Source of the DNA: Agrypnia vestita
Lineage: Eukaryota; Arthropoda; Insecta; Trichoptera; Phryganeidae
Reading direction: 5' to 3'
Assembly: GCA_016648135.1 (NCBI GenBank)
Contig: JADDOH010009990.1
Coordinates: 1 to 64,000, forward strand
DNA length: 64,000 nt
The notes beneath the pieces were generated by a model. It was given only the letters and a program-made list of their open reading frames with translations. It was not told where the DNA came from and did no database searches. Shown here one piece after another: positions 44,036-55,147 of this stretch. Each line of letters starts with the position of its first letter. Position 1 is the first letter of the stretch. The translations under genes were made by a program, and so were the position numbers.

Positions 44036-44484
44036 GATTTTAATTCAACAAAAATTCCAGCTTACACGGTGTAGAATTTGTGGTGTAAAATATTAGTTAA
44101 TCGTCGTTACATCCTGTATATTATGTAGTAGACACCAGTGAGCGAATTTATTCTTTTGTATTCGGTAACATACCTACCCGTTTCTTATGCCGGAACAGGT
44201 CTGCGGAATCTGGAGCCGACTTTGTGATGAATCTATCTCGAAAGGAATTCATTTGGCAAGGGTATGGGCTTCTTAATTTTGTCATCACATCTGACAGGAA
44301 GGTTATCAGAAGGCAGAACTACCTCGCAAAACTGAATTGATATTCAAGTCAGTGAACGGACAACCCCGCATTTATTCGACTGAGAGACCAATTAGACGCG
44401 ATAAGTGTACCTTATGGCAATAACATCCTTTTACTGGGTGACAAGCCATTAAATTAAAAAAAAATGTACCTTAGTAATCCTTAG

Positions 44485-44641
44485 GTCCTTTCATTTTAGA
44501 AAGACAATCGAATTGGTATGCGTAAGCCAAGCGTACGACGCACGTTATTTCGTTGTGTTGGTGCCTACGACGAAACAATGTGCCTCGTACGCACGGCTCA
44601 TACACACTTATTCAATTGTCTTTCTTAAATGAAAAGAACTG
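44485..44641. mobile_element. Foldback with AGAAAGACAATCGAATT arms
   Basis: TTTCATTTTAGAAAGACAAT... pairs with ...ATTGTCTTTCTTAAATGAAA. The arms continue through GCGTACGACGCAC/GTGCCTCGTACGC to a centre near 44565. About 157 bp, non-coding. One arm recurs at 7040-7130, so it is a family. Confidence 0.7.
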
Positions 44642-44857
44642 AACTGGCGAAGGCCACACTTAATTTCGATATGAAGGCTTCAGCATGCACACGTTCACCA
44701 ATTTGAAGACTTCAAAGTGTGCGTTTCTATTTTAGTAGGTACCGAAATATTACGCACATTATCTATTTCAATGAACTAAACGAAGTAAGCTAATTGCAGT
44801 ACTTCAAATCAGTAAATTTTTGCTGACGTGGGGTGGGATTTGAATAGGTCTTTTTTT

Positions 44858-45555
44858 CATTTCATTTCATTTCGATGTTTATTGCACAACAGACATTCAA
44901 TTGCTTGCTTTATGATACATATAAATATAAGATAAAATGTAGCAAGCCACTCGGCCACCACCTCGCTAGATAAATAGAAATAACTGTTCTAAGGTAACTA
45001 ACTAACTAACCGTTACGCCGATTCTCCGCGTGGGTAGGCAGAGATGATAAAACGCCATATTATTATGACACACCTCTTTTACTTCGACTACATTCATACA
45101 TCTTCTCATACATGTTCTACTGTTTTTGAGGTTTTTAACGGGGAAATCCTCCAATACTTGTAGTATTTGATCATACCAGGTCTCTTGCGGACATCCTCTA
45201 TTTCTTTTGCCTTCAAAACTCGCCCTATATATTTTCTTAACCATTATTTCCTCACCCGTATGTTTTACAGCACTCTTTTCTTTATTGTTTTACCACGTTC
45301 GATCGATATCTTTTTTTTAAAAAAGTACATACAGTAAAAATCAAGAGAAAAAAATATTTAAAAATATAAAAGTATCGTGCGAGATGCAGGAAAAAATGTA
45401 AATAAATCCAAACGATAGTTTTAGATTTATTATCAGAACAGCGTCTTTCCAAACTTTCGGCAAATCCACAAAAGAAGCGGCAAGCTGAAAGAAAAGCTGA
45501 AAGAAAAATAAAGAATAAATGGGAATGCAAAGAAGAAACAAGAAAGAGCGTAATC
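44858..45555 (+). repeat. Repeat X, copy 2 (host of R2 insertion)
   Basis: Collinear with copy 1 (15028-16195) but lacks the foldback and SINE. It carries the R2 tail at 44996-45279 instead. Its uninterrupted segments show the pre-insertion sequence of copy 1, and vice versa. Confidence 0.75.
44996..45279 (-). pseudogene. R2 non-LTR tail inside repeat X
   Basis: Minus frame: MVKKIYRASFEGKRNRGCPQ, ETWYDQILQVLEDFPVKNLK, NSRTCMRRCMNVVEVKEVCH and NNMAFYHLCLPTRRIGVTVS, then (TTAG)n at the 3' end. Same tail as 13841-14124. The frame is open over 80 codons but begins in the middle of the C-terminal region, so it is a 5'-truncated retrotransposed copy. Confidence 0.7.
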
Positions 45556-45967
45556 ATATTATCACTTTATCCACATCAACTTCCCCAAAAATTATTTCTG
45601 AAGGGGGGTACGTTTTCAATCGGTCGTTTTATCTACATCGAATCCGCCAAAAATTTTCATATTATTGAAAGTTACCCGAAGTGTTCATTCGTTCCACTTC
45701 GCTGAAAGTAATATGTCAAGGCGATATGAGTTTGAAGTTCGATTAAAAACATGTGAAGTATGAAGTCGAGTATAATGAAGTACTTGGTTTGTAGTTTGGA
45801 GTTTGCAGTTCGATTAAAAACGTGTGAAGTGTGCACTTCTGTATAATTAGGTACTTCTTTTTAGTACTTAGTTCATACTACTACTATAATACTATAAATA
45901 GTATAAATATTAATCGCACTACATTCATTCACAAAATATACAATACACATAAATGTACATGTAAAAT

Positions 45968-46107
45968 ATAATTAATTGCAAAAATACATGTTACTAGAGC
46001 GTGCCGAAGACACTTGTAATTGGGATGATGGGCATAGTCTTCACTATAATGTTTATTATCAGAGTATCATGTACCTATTATCCTGTTAGTGTCTCTAATA
46101 AATTAAA
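45968..46107 (+). repeat. Repeat R5, copy 1
   Basis: AAAAATACATGTTACTAGAG, CGTGCCGAAGACACTTGTAA, TTGGGATGATGGGCATAGTC, ACTATAATGTTTATTATCAG and TCATGTACCTATTATCCTGT recur in reverse at 55148-55300. The 89-codon frame starting inside it (46001-46270) probably has no meaning. Confidence 0.7.
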
Positions 46108-46309
46108 TAAAAAAAATGTAAAGAACGGACCCGTCACTAGCTACTTAGTAGGTACACTAGGTTTGATAAATAATTACGCGGAATTTTCGTTTCTCTCAAA
46201 AAATCTTAAATTATTCATCAATATTAATTTCTCATACAAAGTAGTATCCATCAGATTTAACTTAATTTAACTTGCATCAGCCCTTTTTTCAATTTTAGGA
46301 ATACTTTTG

Positions 46310-47150
46310 TATCGCCACGGCGCTTAAGGCGGTACATTCACTGCAAATGCATATTTCGGCGTTTTTTTACGAAAATGTGGGTTTTTAATATTCATTTATA
46401 TCAGAATGTATATGATAGATTGCAATTTTTTTAAGGCGATACCTTAGATAAAATCTTTGTTCTTATATAAAAGTAATAAACTGAACATTATTTATAATAA
46501 TTAAGAAAAATATAGACATTAATCCACAGGCCGCGGCAAAAAAAACGTATTTAATGTTCCCGGGCAAAGTGTGATTCGTTTAAAATGTTTTTTCATACAT
46601 ATAAAGTTTACTTAATTATCTAGAATCTGTACGTAGGAAGTTAAGAAATATTGAATATTAAAAAAGATATCATTTTTCAACATGCTTAAATATTTACGAT
46701 TTTTGGTCATTTTCAAATGTTGTTTATTCATATAAAAAGATGATTTTAAACGATATATTGTATCTATATTCGCACTTTGAGTCTTCATTCACGATTAAAA
46801 AGCTAATTTTTTTTATTAAAAACACGTTAATTAATATTTAAAAATAAAAATTCTATAGTATGAAATGTGTCGAAAAATTACGGAGTTTGCAGATCACAAT
46901 CCGCGCGCCAGCCGGGAGCGGCGGACGCATTCATGTAGTCCAATCATTTTTTCTTAAAAAAAATCACTTTAAAACGTGTTTTTATGCCAAATTTGACTTT
47001 AGTTCAAAATAATATCATATTATATATTCAAAAGCAATCTATTCATCGCAGATAATAATGTTTTTTTAAACTAGTTTTGTATTAAATTGCATTTCTACTC
47101 ATAACCTAATATTGAACGCATGTCACTTTTGCCGACTTGCTCGCTGACTC
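46310..47150. other. Non-coding stretch, one GC-rich pocket
   Basis: AT-rich, except for GCGCGCCAGCCGGGAGCGGC at about 46904-46924. No ORF, repeat or RNA recognised. Confidence 0.4.
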
Positions 47151-47163
47151 GCTATGTTCGCGT

Positions 47164-47438
47164 TGACGTCATTGTTATTTGAAAGTCAAGTAAGATATTA
47201 ATTTACGAGATAATTTTTAAAATATAGATAAATGGTTTTTACAATTACATACGTATTTCAGTTATTAACTAGTTTTTACTCAAATAATTGCATTTTCATC
47301 TACCTAACTTAATATCGCACAAAAACGCCCGCAGGTGTCATGGCGTATAGGTGACGTCAAGCCTAAGTAAACATTGTAGTGTCTATGATAACAACAACAT
47401 TCAATAGACACGGTGACGGTTACTTAGACGTGACGTCA
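47164..47438. promoter_or_regulatory. Cluster of three perfect CRE octamers
   Basis: TGACGTCA occurs at 47164-47171, 47352-47359 and 47431-47438, within 275 bp. It is the consensus of CREB/ATF bZIP factors. The last two lie in an imperfect inverted repeat (TGACGTCAAGCCTAAGTAAC-like arms). An ATG in a good animal context (TTAAAATGGCAGC) follows at 47466, but its frame closes after 25 codons unless spliced. A promoter is plausible but unproven; the cluster could also belong to an unrecognised transposon. Confidence 0.35.
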
Positions 47439-47639
47439 TTCGCTCTCACCGGTGTTTCAGTTAAAATGGCAGCATGCAGAATTTTATACTTTTATTTTAT
47501 TGAAAATCTTTTTAATCTCAATGTGTATATTAAAACTGGATAATTTTTTTTAGAATCCTTTCAAAATATTTCCTTTTCTAAAATCACTTGGTATTTAATT
47601 CTTTAATACTCTCATCATGCCTATTGCAGTTTATGCCTT

Positions 47640-48245
47640 TTGACTTATGCACCACGTGAAATTCGAAATTCCGCGTATTTTATTATCATGTATTACGTAA
47701 GGGATTTTGTACGCTGCTTAAGAGAAAAAAGTAAAATATTTTTGACAAAACCATGCTTATATTTTAATGAACTAAAAAGTAAAAGTAAAAGCGCTTTCCC
47801 TCCATCAACAACAGAGTTATGTAATCTATATCAATATCTTATGCGCCCAACATTTGTTTGAATAGTGAGACAAATAGTTTTTAGCCGGAATTTATATGTA
47901 TGTTTGAATGTTTTATGTATTTTAAGTGTTTTTTGTAAAAAAATTTTTTCAAATATAATTTTGATCAAACATAAGGTTTGAGATTATGCAACATGCCAAG
48001 GAAACCAAAAGTTTAATTAAAATTTTGTAAGAATAACATTTTTTTTTTTAATAAAATCTATCCTTTGATATTTTTCGAGCGATCAGAGGTGGAGTCCCTA
48101 GTAGTAAAAAAAAATTCAAATTTATGCGCTATGTGTGTGGCCAAGCTTTTGCTGGGATATTTATTATTGGAGATATTATTATTCAAATGGGTGGCATAAA
48201 ATGTTTTATATAACATTCGATCGTTTTGTAGGAAGACCATCCATC
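47640..48245. other. Two weak ORFs, no recognised gene
   Basis: A plus frame at 47640-47861 (73 codons, ending LCNLYQYLMRPTFV) and a minus frame at 48058-48240. Neither shows known motifs. Confidence 0.25.
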
Positions 48246-48390
48246 AATCATTTATATGTATATTTTCATAGATATGTAGTTTTTTATGTTAGTACGCGAG
48301 GATAACTCTTGCGTAAGTAAACGCTTTATTATTATTCACTGTACGTAGGTACTGTCACCCGAGAAAACGTTTAGGTCTAGCATCTTTTTT

Positions 48391-48570
48391 TTGCGAATAT
48401 TGATACGAACATGGAATACGTGTCGCATCAATATTCTTACTATTCTCAAACTGAGCCAAAAGCCTGTGCTATGGAAATAGGACTAGCTTGCTTGCTCCTG
48501 GAATGGGGCACGAACCACCGATCACCAGATCAGTAGGCGAGCGTCATGACTACTACATCAACAAGCTGCT
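48391..48570 (-). repeat. tRNA-headed SINE A, copy 3
   Basis: Minus strand: CTTGTTGATGTAGTAGTCATG (A-box-like), GGTGGTTCGTGCCCC (B box with a G), AGCAAGCTAGTCCTATTTCC, TTTGAGAATAGTAAGAATAT, ACACGTATTCCATGTTCG. Confidence 0.75.
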
Positions 48571-48577
48571 CTCTCTG

Positions 48578-48606
48578 TTATAATAATAATAATAATAATA
48601 ATAATA
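48578..48606. repeat. (TAA)n microsatellite
   Basis: About nine TAA units. Directly followed by GGCGCCAGAAAAGGAGGGCG (48607), which reads GARKGGRPRE, a stub of the R2 tail. Confidence 0.9.
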
Positions 48607-48702
48607 GGCGCCAGAAAAGGAGGGCGACCACGAGAATATTGTCATTTTAAAATATTCTACTAATTGAATAATATTAAAACTTCAAAATAAAAATCCAAGT
48701 AT

Positions 48703-49208
48703 TGTTACGAGATGGTAGAATTAGATAGAATTACGCACTATCAAAAGCTCTCGAACGGTCCACATGAATCTGGAATAGACAGGGATATTCTCGTAAATTC
48801 TGGAAACACAGAGAAAGTGACATTACCTATAAAAAGAGATCGAACGGCTGCTGCGCACAGTGTGTGTCAGAGTTGACAGCGAGCTATTACCATAGAAAGC
48901 AAAATTGAGCGACGTGTGTTGCTAGCGTCTGTGTGATTCCAGCGATAGTAAATGAAGGAAATACCTACCGACAAGCGAGAAGTTTTCTAGTGCGAACCTG
49001 AGCGATTTAAGTAACACGTATGAGTGTATGAGAGACAAGTTATTCAAGAGTGATAGTGCGAATTACGAATTAGATAAAAGAACCGAAGATTCAGTCATTC
49101 AAAAAACAGTTAATTAATTTAAAAAGTCAATTAATTTGGTGTCCAGTGACTTTGTGTAGTAAATAAAAGTTTAAATAGTTTTTCACAGCCAAGATTCTGT
49201 GGGAATAC
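48703..49208 (+). mobile_element. LTR, nearly full length
   Basis: Starts TGTTACGAGATGGTAG. It has CCTATAAAAAGAGATCG (TATA region), GCGAGCTATTACC and CTAGCGTCTG blocks shared with 11868, CAGTGACTTTGTGTAGTAAATAAAAG (polyadenylation region shared with 58875) and CACAGCCAAGATTCTGTG near the end. Left flank GTAT; no matching duplication on the right, so the 3' end is approximate. No internal retroelement region follows. Confidence 0.7.
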
Positions 49209-49771
49209 ATTGTACAAGATAACATTTTTTTTATTATACAATATTGCAGTCACAGTTAGCCAACACATTTTTACCAAAAGATGAAACGCGAAAATTTAGG
49301 CAGGGCTTCTCTTTTTTAATATTGATTCACGTATTATTCGGATGCTGTGATGTGGGAATCTGATCACTCGCCTATTTGGAGCCGTTGAGTCCACAGTGTG
49401 TTTGGTCCGTGGACCTAGGAATTTTCCGGGAAATCTCAGAGCGGTACAGACCCTCCACTCGGCCTTAGGGAAAACGAGACAAAAGGGTGTACAATGTATA
49501 GCCTAGATATTACTTTTTTTATCATTACACACTTCTGGAGGGGAAATATATCACAAGTGAAAAATATATAAATCAGAAATGGATTCCTTCCGATTTATGG
49601 TGCGGCTAACAATTCGGGTTTGATATGTGAGGACGTCGATTTGTCGGGAAAGTGGCCGGATATGTGTCGTAAATATTGGTAAAATTGTTTTTAGTCCGAT
49701 TTTCGAGAGATTTTTCTTAGATTTTGCGTCTTATTGAATCTGAATTGAATTTATGAATATTTTATTATTAT

Positions 49772-49995
49772 TGTAACGGTATGGTAAAAATAGATTATGT
49801 ATAGATTCCCTTCCTTAGCTGAATCCTTAGCTGTGACATTTGAGGGAACTCAGGAACAGTCAGGAAACGACGGAAACACACTACAAACATCTGGAAAGAT
49901 CGGAAAGCCAACGTGTTTCCTATAAAAGTCAAGCCCGAGTCCCGGCGTTTACCGATATAGTTTATTTTGACGTTTCTACAGGCGCGATATTAGCA
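49772..49995 (+). mobile_element. LTR 5' fragment
   Basis: TGTAACGGTATGGTAAAAAT, CAACGTGTTTCCTATAAAAG, TCAAGCCCGAGTCCCGGCG: LTR start, TATA box and leader like the LTR at 59165. The 3' half is not found. Confidence 0.5.
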
Positions 49996-49999
49996 ATGC

Positions 50000-51980
50000 T
50001 ATTTTAATATGAAATTAATGTATGAATTAAAACAAGTTAGATGAATCGCTTTGACAGATACACAGAAAAATCTATTTATCTACAAAATATATGCACCATC
50101 GACATTCGAGCCCGATAATGATTTTTGGTAATATTGGTTTAATCTACTTTGTTTTAATTATCAAGAAACATTTTTCGGAAGATTCATAAATAATATGTAA
50201 TTTTATTAAAATTTACATAATTATTTACGTCAAATTATTGATTCCTGTTTTGGCAGATGCTTAATTGCCTCGTAGTATGAATTTCGCTATTTTCTGAATG
50301 AATATGTTAATGAAATTAAGCTTGGGTGTTTGTGAGACGATCAATGCCCATCTGTCGAAGCATGAAGACTAGAGTCCGGCTAGGCCTAGATCCTCCACAC
50401 CGTTAACTAAACTGTCTTGTCATCGATTGCTTAAATGTTTTTGATAAATATTGCAATAATTAAATCGAAATCTGTTTTCAACAGAAAAAATAGATGCTTT
50501 ACTGATAAGGTAATATACCTACATAGATGAAATCTGATGACCATGTATAATATACTGATCACTTTAATTTAATCGATTGAATTTTTCTATAGCGTAGTAA
50601 GTTGCGGATTCGATTCTCGGTTGAGATTATTTTTTTGGCACCCATTTTTCTGCATATTTTTTAAAATGAATTTACTTTTTATGGTATAAAGTATATGTTG
50701 GCTCATGGTATTTTGTTCCTTATCCTGATTAGCTATCTTTACCATCCCAATATATCGTTCCTAAATCCTTACCTACGTAAAATGCAGGACTCCCGAGGGA
50801 AAGCGGTACCTACAAGCCGCAAGTGTGTTCGCTCTCGAGAGCAGTGATGGTACAGTTTAAATTGGGAAGCCTCGCCGTGCGAAGCAAGCTTGCAACACAA
50901 ATTGTTGACTTGATCGACTCCAATTATCGCCCGTGAAAAATGCCATGTATTTTCAAGGTTTAATCTACGCAGAGATCAATCAACGCATTAAAAACCAAAC
51001 GCCAAAGTGGGAGACGTTCCTCCAGTGTAAACCAGCCCGGAAGTTCGACGACAAGAAGAAATTTGATGTCCATGCATTTTTGTCTCTCTCATCCTATCTT
51101 CGATTCCTTTTTGTGTTCCGCCAGCGTGAGGTGCCGTGCACGTGCGCGTACAGTGTGTATATCATTCTATAAATTCTTCTTGCATGAAATGCTTCGCCAA
51201 TAATGTAAATTATTCAGTTAATTTACAATTTTCAATTAATATTTCAATTAATCTAAATTACTAAGATTAATGTAACACACTATAAGAGTTTCATAGGTCT
51301 AAAATGAATAATTAAACAAATTTTCACTCACGTAAATTTGTTGTATAAATGCTGGTGTTTATATTTCCATCATTTTTTAAAAATATATTCAATATAAGAT
51401 ATTAAAAAATATTTTTGATGAAAACTGATAATTTCAAAGCTCATTCCGCTTGAATCAAAAACGTGAAAATCAGACTTTTCACCTTTTGAACTTTTGCGTA
51501 TTGCATAATCATACCGCGAATCCTTTATATAAAGGCGTTCACAAATTTTCACCAACATGAAACGCATTTGCGAAATATGGAGGGTTTGAAATTAGGCTTT
51601 TATGCGGGGTCTTATTTGACACGTAAATAGCGTGGGGGGTGAAATGATTTCAACTGAAGGCTTTTAAACTTTTTAAAGGTTGCTCGCTCAAAATTGTATG
51701 ACTACATTCGTCAACTAAAAATGAGTATTTTTATTTTATAATTAAAACACTTTTTCTACGTCGCAGTTTTAGAGTCGTAGTTCTATGACAGATAAAAAAT
51801 AATATAAATAAAAATTTACGGAAAAAACTATGTATCTAAAAGATGTTGGTATACCTCCGGAATACGAACCCAGAACTTTTTCTTCAAGAATATTAAATGC
51901 CTGTCGATTATGTCTGCATCTTTAAGTATGGCCGTTATGATTTTTACCAACAAGGCCATACGTAGTAAGGAGTCTCTGTA
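50000..51980. other. AT-rich stretch, no gene seen
   Basis: A GTTGCGGATTCGATTCTCGG word at about 50599 and ACCTCCGGAATACGAACCCAG at about 51853 are tRNA-like B boxes of decayed SINEs. A GC-richer segment at 50790-51175 holds a 79-codon frame without known motifs. Confidence 0.4.
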
Positions 51981-51989
51981 TTCAAGAGC

Positions 51990-52125
51990 TCTGCATCCCA
52001 GACAATTTGAACTACTTCGGGCGCAGGAGGGGTTGTAGAACCGATCAAGCATTGCCAGAAGATTTAGTGAACGGGCATTTGCGGTGGCAGGTCCAAAGGA
52101 ATTCTCTACTCTGCATAGGTAATAT
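51990..52125 (+). pseudogene. Possible RT C-terminal fragment
   Basis: Plus strand reads RALHPRQFELLRAQEG, stop, then ARRFSERAFAVAGPKEFSTL. The RAFAVAGP..F..L part resembles the RSFSVAGPKLWNSLP end of some non-LTR ORF2 proteins. Short and broken. Confidence 0.35.
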
Positions 52126-52647
52126 GGAACAGCGCGTCAGAAATATTGTTTGAAATAATATCCCGAGAAGAAAGAACGACACATTATAAGTAATATGCAA
52201 ACGATTTGGGGTTTGAAAATATGCACCACGCTTTTATTTATTTATTTATTTATACTAAGTATTCACAAGTTCTCAATTACAATAAATCAACAAAACAACG
52301 TGATCTTGAAATATTCAATTAGAGCTCAATTAAGAACGACTCGTATATCAATATGATTTCAAATCTTAAACGCTAATCTAACCAACAGTATGAGAGAAAA
52401 AAGAGCAATAAACCAAAAAAGTAAGAAACAATGTATGAAAAGAAATAATTACATAACAATAAATATCAACAATATTAAGTAATAAAACAAAAAAGTGAAA
52501 AACAAAGTATGAAAGACAGCATTTAAATCAACACTCTCCCGAACATCACATTCTTATGACAGAAAAGCTATCAATAAACCAAAAATGAAAAACAATAAGT
52601 ACATAATATTAATTATGAACAACAATAATTTGTTAACATGCTTCTTA

Positions 52648-52885
52648 GTTGTAACCCGTCAAAAATGTCGGAAAATTGGTTCGCGTCTTTGCTAAGCCTC
52701 AGTATATATTTATCGTATTTTTAAGGTTAACTGGTCCGGGGTTCAAGCCCCAACTCCGGCCGTTTAATTTGTTTTTAGCCGTGAAGTCGAACAAAATTAC
52801 GGGGATAGACAGACAGACGGATGGACAGACGGACGGACAGACAATGAAATTATTATATTTTTATGATATTTTCATCTTACTTTAA
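52648..52885 (+). repeat. tRNA-headed SINE B, copy 5
   Basis: TAGTTGTAACCCGTCAAAAA, GGTCCGGGGTTCAAGCCCC (B box), AACTCCGGCCGTTTAATTTG, AGCCGTGAAGTCGAACAAAA, then GGATAGACAGACAGACGGAT and further GGACAGAC units to ATGAAATTATTAT. The clearest tail of the family. Confidence 0.8.
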
Positions 52886-53659
52886 TCATCGACATTTAGA
52901 CACTGGTCTTACTAAGTGGTATTTTTTTTTTATCTCAGCTACCATCTCCCAATTTTACATCAGATAGAATTCAGAAAAAATATTTTTTGTTGAATTTGCT
53001 GAAGTACGAATTTTATACATCATATATTTAGCGAAATATTTTAGATTGGATTGGTTCAATAGACCACGGATTGGTTCAATAGACAATAGACCCCTTGGAA
53101 GGTTTAATTAAATTAAAATTCACGTTTTCATTACATTCTGAATAATTTTTCTGTTTTATTTTCTAAGCGTATAAAAGAAAAATAGTTTAAAAAAATAACA
53201 AAAACTGAAAAAAATACATTTTCTGTGTTCGCTCTTTACGACGAAACTGGGCTAAAAAGCTGACTTGTAACACTTATAATGTTTCTCAAAACTTTCGCAT
53301 AAGTTTTCTTGACCATTTTCTCGAGCCGACCAACTTTTCAAATCTCAAGGCAGGCTGCGACGGGAAATTAATGGTGACCGGATGGGGAAAAGCATCAATC
53401 TAACATCACAGCTTGCTGGTGACAACCTGACAGGCTCGGAGTCTGCGTGATAATTGATATTTTGAAAATTTCGGCGAACTTTACGTTGACGTTTTTTAAT
53501 TAATGAATTACGGGCAAGATATTTTTAATTGAATTACGGTGAAATAATGAATTTAAAAGTAAATTTATAAATGTATGTCTTATACTCGTATATTCTTATT
53601 TTTCTCTTACTTTATCCGTTCAGTTTTTTCACAGCAATGTGAGATGCAAGCTCTACTAA

Positions 53660-54196
53660 GGGTAAAAACCTTACAAAAATTAAAAATATAATTTTTTGAA
53701 AGGTTTTGTTTAACTTTAACAGAAACGAATAAATATTATGTAAGCAATATAAGTTACTGCAATGATAATTAAACGTTTTGCAAAAAAATAAGTCTGAAAT
53801 ATTGAAAAAAATTACAAACTTTGATATTGCATATCTCTATAACTCGACGGCTCCTACGTATAATATCGTAACCCACAAGTCGACGATTTTGAGTTTCTTG
53901 TGTAAACACATGTGTATTTAATTATATCTTTAATTCCAAGAAAGAAAAATAAATATTTTGCAATAAATAACGTTTTATTATTATAAAAAAAAATTTTTTT
54001 CGTTCTAGGAATTAAATATATAATTAAAAACATATGAAATACACAACAAACTCAAAATCGTCGCTTTGTGGGTTACGATATTATACTTAGGAGCCGTCGA
54101 ACTATTGGTATAAGATCATGGTTGCTTAAACATTTTCAATCAATGTAGGAATTCACCTGTACAGTGAGTGATATGGACTAGCTCTGTTACATCCTG
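53660..54196. mobile_element. Foldback F1, copy 3, interrupted by F2
   Basis: Follows the right arm of F1 (15163-15700): AAGTTACTGCAATGATAATT, AATAAGTCTGAAATATTG, TTTGATATTGCATATCTC, then after the F2 insertion ATAAGATCATGGTTGCTTAA and the terminus ATCCTGTA. The left arm is mostly lost. Confidence 0.6.
53845..54099. mobile_element. Foldback F2, nested in F1, TSD AACT
   Basis: Terminal CGACGGCTCCTACGTATAAT is mirrored by ATTATACTTAGGAGCCGTCG. The arms continue through CGTAACCCACAA and GATTTTGAGTTT for at least 60 bp around an AT-rich centre. AACT flanks both ends (53841-53844 and 54100-54103), and other F1 copies show ATAACTATTG uninterrupted. A 4-bp target duplication excludes Tc1/mariner (TA), piggyBac (TTAA here not seen) and hAT (8 bp). 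Confidence 0.8.
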
Positions 54197-54250
54197 TATA
54201 AATCAGAGTTTGTTGAAATTAAAAACTTGTTCATTTAATTTTTTACATAT

Positions 54251-54444
54251 CGACGGTCCCTACGTATACTGTCGTATCTGCAAAAAATATTTAAATATTT
54301 TTTAATTCAAAATACATTTTTGGACAAAGCTTAAAAAAAATTACTTGTCCAACAAAGAATGTACTAAAGAAAAAATTAACAATTTTTTAAGATTATCCGA
54401 AAATATAGAATAATCGGATTCGACAGCAAACGTTGGGAGCGTCG
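54251..54444. mobile_element. Foldback F2 relative, TSD ATAT
   Basis: CGACGGTCCCTACGTATACT at the left and AGCAAACGTTGGGAGCGTCG at the right are inverted with a few mismatches. ATAT flanks both ends (54247-54250 and 54445-54448). Same terminal motif and duplication length as the neighbour at 53845. Confidence 0.65.
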
Positions 54445-54889
54445 ATATTTATATTCAGTGGAACTTGAAATAAAAAGACGCCGGCTTGTCCACAATCAAA
54501 CAGCACCGACAGAAACTGGATTTGTAATAGTTTTGGTGGTGAAAATTTAATCGCCTGATTTTCTGAATTGCACGTTTTTACCATCACGAAAATTAAAACT
54601 TTATGCATTGGTATAGGTCAACTGCTGAGAGCTTTGGTATGTCTCTGTTGTCATCTCTCTTCTTTTATATGGAGTCAGTGGTAGTGCAAATGAGACAGAT
54701 GTATTTTCGCACAAGTCATACAAAAGCTCTCAGCGGTTGACCTATAAATATTTTTTGCGTCAAAAATTAAATCTTCTTTGGTCTTTAGTGAAGAAGTTTT
54801 ACAAACTCGAGACGAGACTGAAAATGAATTATTACAACTTGAAATTTATGAATTTTAAAACACGTCATTCACTTTATCTCAAATATTTT

Positions 54890-55077
54890 TAATTGATATA
54901 AATTAACTTTGTTTAAACCACTTATTTATTGAAAAAAATCAACATGTTTCGAAGCCAATGGCTTCTTCGTCAGGAAAACAAAATTTTGTTTTCCTGACGA
55001 AGAAGCCATTGGCTTCGAAACATGTTGATTTTTTTCAATAAATAAGTGGTTTAAACAAAGTTAATTTATATCAATTA
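54890..55077. repeat. Perfect 188-bp palindrome of terminal units
   Basis: Arms 54890-54983 and 54984-55077 are exact reverse complements with no spacer. Each arm is a Penelope-like terminal unit containing a hammerhead-like core. The right arm continues outward (55078-55130) into the rest of the unit seen at 35678 (TTACCACAAAATAAATTTGC, then TTTGAAGAAGAAG). Such a perfect cruciform-capable repeat must be very young or maintained. Confidence 0.95.
54989..55031 (+). ncRNA. Hammerhead-like motif in palindrome arm
   Basis: CTGACGA (54994-55000), one A, stem II GAAGCC-ATT-GGCTTC (6 perfect pairs), GAAA, self-complementary ACATGT, then TGATT. Position 7 of the core is C, which hammerheads tolerate. 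The extra A before stem II and the weak stem I are atypical. The mirrored arm carries the same motif on the minus strand (about 54936-54978). Confidence 0.45.
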
Positions 55078-55147
55078 TAATTATGTTACCACAAAATAAA
55101 TTTGCTACATTTGAAGAAGAAGTCAAATATTTTTTTTATTTTTATTT

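Noticed and set aside
46001..46270. 89-codon ORF starting MPKTLVIGMMGIVFTIMFI, with a possible signal peptide
   Set aside because: Its start lies in repeat R5, which also occurs at 55148 in a form disrupted by an inverted duplication; no independent support.
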